Shown in pieces: positions 62,773 to 64,000 of a stretch of DNA of 64,000 nt. The notes below the pieces were generated by a model. That model did not search any database. It had not been told where the DNA came from and saw only the letters and a program-made list of their open reading frames with translations. Made by a program: the position numbers and the translations under genes. The stretch is from Plectosphaerella cucumerina (Eukaryota; Ascomycota; Sordariomycetes; Glomerellales; Plectosphaerellaceae): the NCBI GenBank assembly GCA_020746995.1, contig JAGPXD010000004.1, positions 62,001 through 126,000 of the forward strand, written 5' to 3'. Each line of letters opens with the position of its first letter. The first letter of the stretch is position 1.

Positions 62773-64000
62773 ATGGCGAGCAACACCAATCAAGGAGACG
62801 ACCACGAACTGGGCGGAAACGCCACCGACGTCGCCCCCGTCATCACCAACACTACGACGGCTGGGGTCCTGGAGGCCAGTTCCAAGATCAGTCTCGCGGT
62901 CTTTGGCAAAGGGGACAGCAAGACGATTCGCCTCGTCAACCATGCGTCCGACAATCAGACCGACTTCACCGGTGACTTGGGCAATGACATGTACGGCATG
63001 GCGACGTCAAACCCCCTGCACATCAGAGCCATGCAGCACGAACTGGCGTACAACATGAGGAACGGCGGCGTCTGGGGGTTCGGTCGCCAGCAGGTCACGG
63101 TTCCTGATACCAGCATGGAGGCGCCATCCCGGCTCCTACTGGGATACAGGCCGCCTCGCCAGATCGAAGCCGGCCCGTCAGCTGACGGCGGCCAGGGCAA
63201 ACCCAAGGCCCGCACCCACTCCGAGCGCGGCGAGGAGACTGACCACCAGGGAGATGGTCAGCAGCAGCCGAAGCGCAAGAGGAACCGCAACAAGGCTGTC
63301 AGTAACGCTGAGTTGATCAAGAGCCAGGTCAAGGAGGCGATAGAGGAGTTCCTCCCCCAGTACGACAACTACGGCGGCCGCGGTGGCCGTGGCGGCGGTA
63401 ACAACTATCGCGGCAACAACAACTATCGCGGTAACAACAACCGCGGCAATAACAACCACTGGCGTGGTGGCCGAGGACGAGGTGGCGGCAACCACTGGCA
63501 GGGTGGCTATGCCGGCGACAACGACAACTGGCAGGGTGGCTTTGCCGGCAACAACAACAACAACTGGCAGGCGCAGGGTCAGACTTTCGCAGCTCCTCAG
63601 CAGCTGCAGCAGCAGATGCTCTTTGGCCCTCAGGGTCAGGCGTTCGCTGCCCCTCAGCAGCAGTTCCAGCCGCAGCTCCAGCAGCAGGTCTGGCAGATGC
63701 CTTCCGGCCCTCAGGGTCAAGCTCCCACTGCTCCTCAGCAGCAGTTCCTGCCGCAGCCTCAACAGCAGAGCTGGCAGATGCACTTTGGCCCTCAGAATCA
63801 AGCTCCCGCTCCTCAGCAGCACCAACTCCAGCCTCAACAGGCTCAACCTCAGCAGGCCCAGCAGCAGGCTCTGCAGCAGCAGCAGCCCGGACACCAGAGG
63901 CTTTCCGAAGGCAATCGCCCTCGCGTCATCGAGAACAACATTCATGCCGCTCGTCAGCCTCTGGAGATGAATGTGGACACTCCTGTCATGGGCCCTAGCA
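62773..64000 (+). CDS. island family protein with RGG and Q/N-rich tail, partial
   Basis: ATG at 62773 (MASNTNQGDDHELGG), context catcaagATGG as in the 397-aa member. The open frame runs off the window end. The core domain is present but more diverged (VLEASSKISLAVFGKGDSKT, then NHASDNQTDFTGDLGNDMYG, HELAYNMRNGGVWGFGRQQV). KARTHSERGEE, the Lys/Arg patch QPKRKRNRNKAVS and helix ELIKSQVKEAIEEFLPQ follow in the same order as in the 397-aa paralogue. The tail starts with GGRGGRGGGNNYRG, continues with Asn-rich NNYRGN repeats and GNHWQGGYAG-type repeats, and ends in long Gln/Pro repeats (FAAPQQ, QGQA). This prion-like Q/N-rich plus RGG composition predicts phase-separation behaviour (inference). 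Confidence 0.73.
   Translation, partial: MASNTNQGDDHELGGNATDVAPVITNTTTAGVLEASSKISLAVFGKGDSKTIRLVNHASDNQTDFTGDLGNDMYGMATSNPLHIRAMQHELAYNMRNGGVWGFGRQQVTVPDTSMEAPSRLLLGYRPPRQIEAGPSADGGQGKPKARTHSERGEETDHQGDGQQQPKRKRNRNKAVSNAELIKSQVKEAIEEFLPQYDNYGGRGGRGGGNNYRGNNNYRGNNNRGNNNHWRGGRGRGGGNHWQGGYAGDNDNWQGGFAGNNNNNWQAQGQTFAAPQQLQQQMLFGPQGQAFAAPQQQFQPQLQQQVWQMPSGPQGQAPTAPQQQFLPQPQQQSWQMHFGPQNQAPAPQQHQLQPQQAQPQQAQQQALQQQQPGHQRLSEGNRPRVIENNIHAARQPLEMNVDTPVMGPS

Overview
The window is nuclear DNA of a filamentous ascomycete (Pezizomycotina). The evidence is short GTRAGT...YAG introns, fungal-type proteins (chitin synthase, fungal TRK potassium transporter, DUF3433 membrane protein, NACHT and NB-ARC/TPR NLRs), Fot1/pogo, Tad-LINE and Ty3/Gypsy transposons, and heavy damage typical of repeat-induced point mutation (RIP; CpA to TpA, giving Trp and Gln codons turned into TAG). 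No species can be named from sequence alone. The layout looks like an accessory or subtelomeric compartment with three blocks.

Block 1 (1-9386) has normal base composition and is a graveyard of truncated or frameshifted genes. It holds one intact putative secreted protein, then a DUF3433 pseudogene, a chitin synthase C-terminal fragment, a NACHT-NLR fragment, a broken secreted protein, and a bZIP-like gene cut at its 5' end exactly where AT-rich DNA begins.

Block 2 (about 9387-40900) is AT-rich and RIP-degraded. It holds a LINE ORF1 remnant, a RIP-killed TRK transporter, a Fot1/pogo transposase interrupted by a 166-bp LTR-like element with perfect 5-bp target duplications, an NB-ARC/TPR NLR pseudogene, and a nested Gypsy complex. 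In that complex a minus-strand Gypsy element (about 24903-39017) is split by a complete plus-strand Gypsy element (29750-36798, two 467-bp LTRs) and by a much less mutated solo LTR (37897-38431). Removing either insertion restores the host element's reading frame. Both Gypsy elements also carry an antisense coiled-coil ORF near the 3' end.

Block 3 (about 41000-64000) is GC-rich, has almost no introns and is the unusual part. It is a cluster of mostly intact genes, the majority without recognisable families. They include a spliced 413-aa protein and its truncated pseudogene copy; an acidic-tailed protein with a frameshift; a 755-aa protein with about seven coiled-coil repeats; a 502-aa protein with a possible GIY-YIG motif; a 747-aa P-loop NTPase (SF2-helicase-like) divergently paired with a 376-aa protein with an Arg/Ser-rich tail; and at least five diverged paralogues of an undescribed family. 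In that family an N-terminal beta-rich domain is followed by a charged, RGG-box or Q/N-rich disordered tail. Several family members share 5' and 3' flanking blocks. Most genes of the block carry a sense-oriented GTGATG(T) motif shortly after their stop codon. I read this as one co-expanded, possibly co-regulated nucleic-acid-related island. Whether it is a mobile element, a domesticated one, or a lineage-specific cluster is unresolved.
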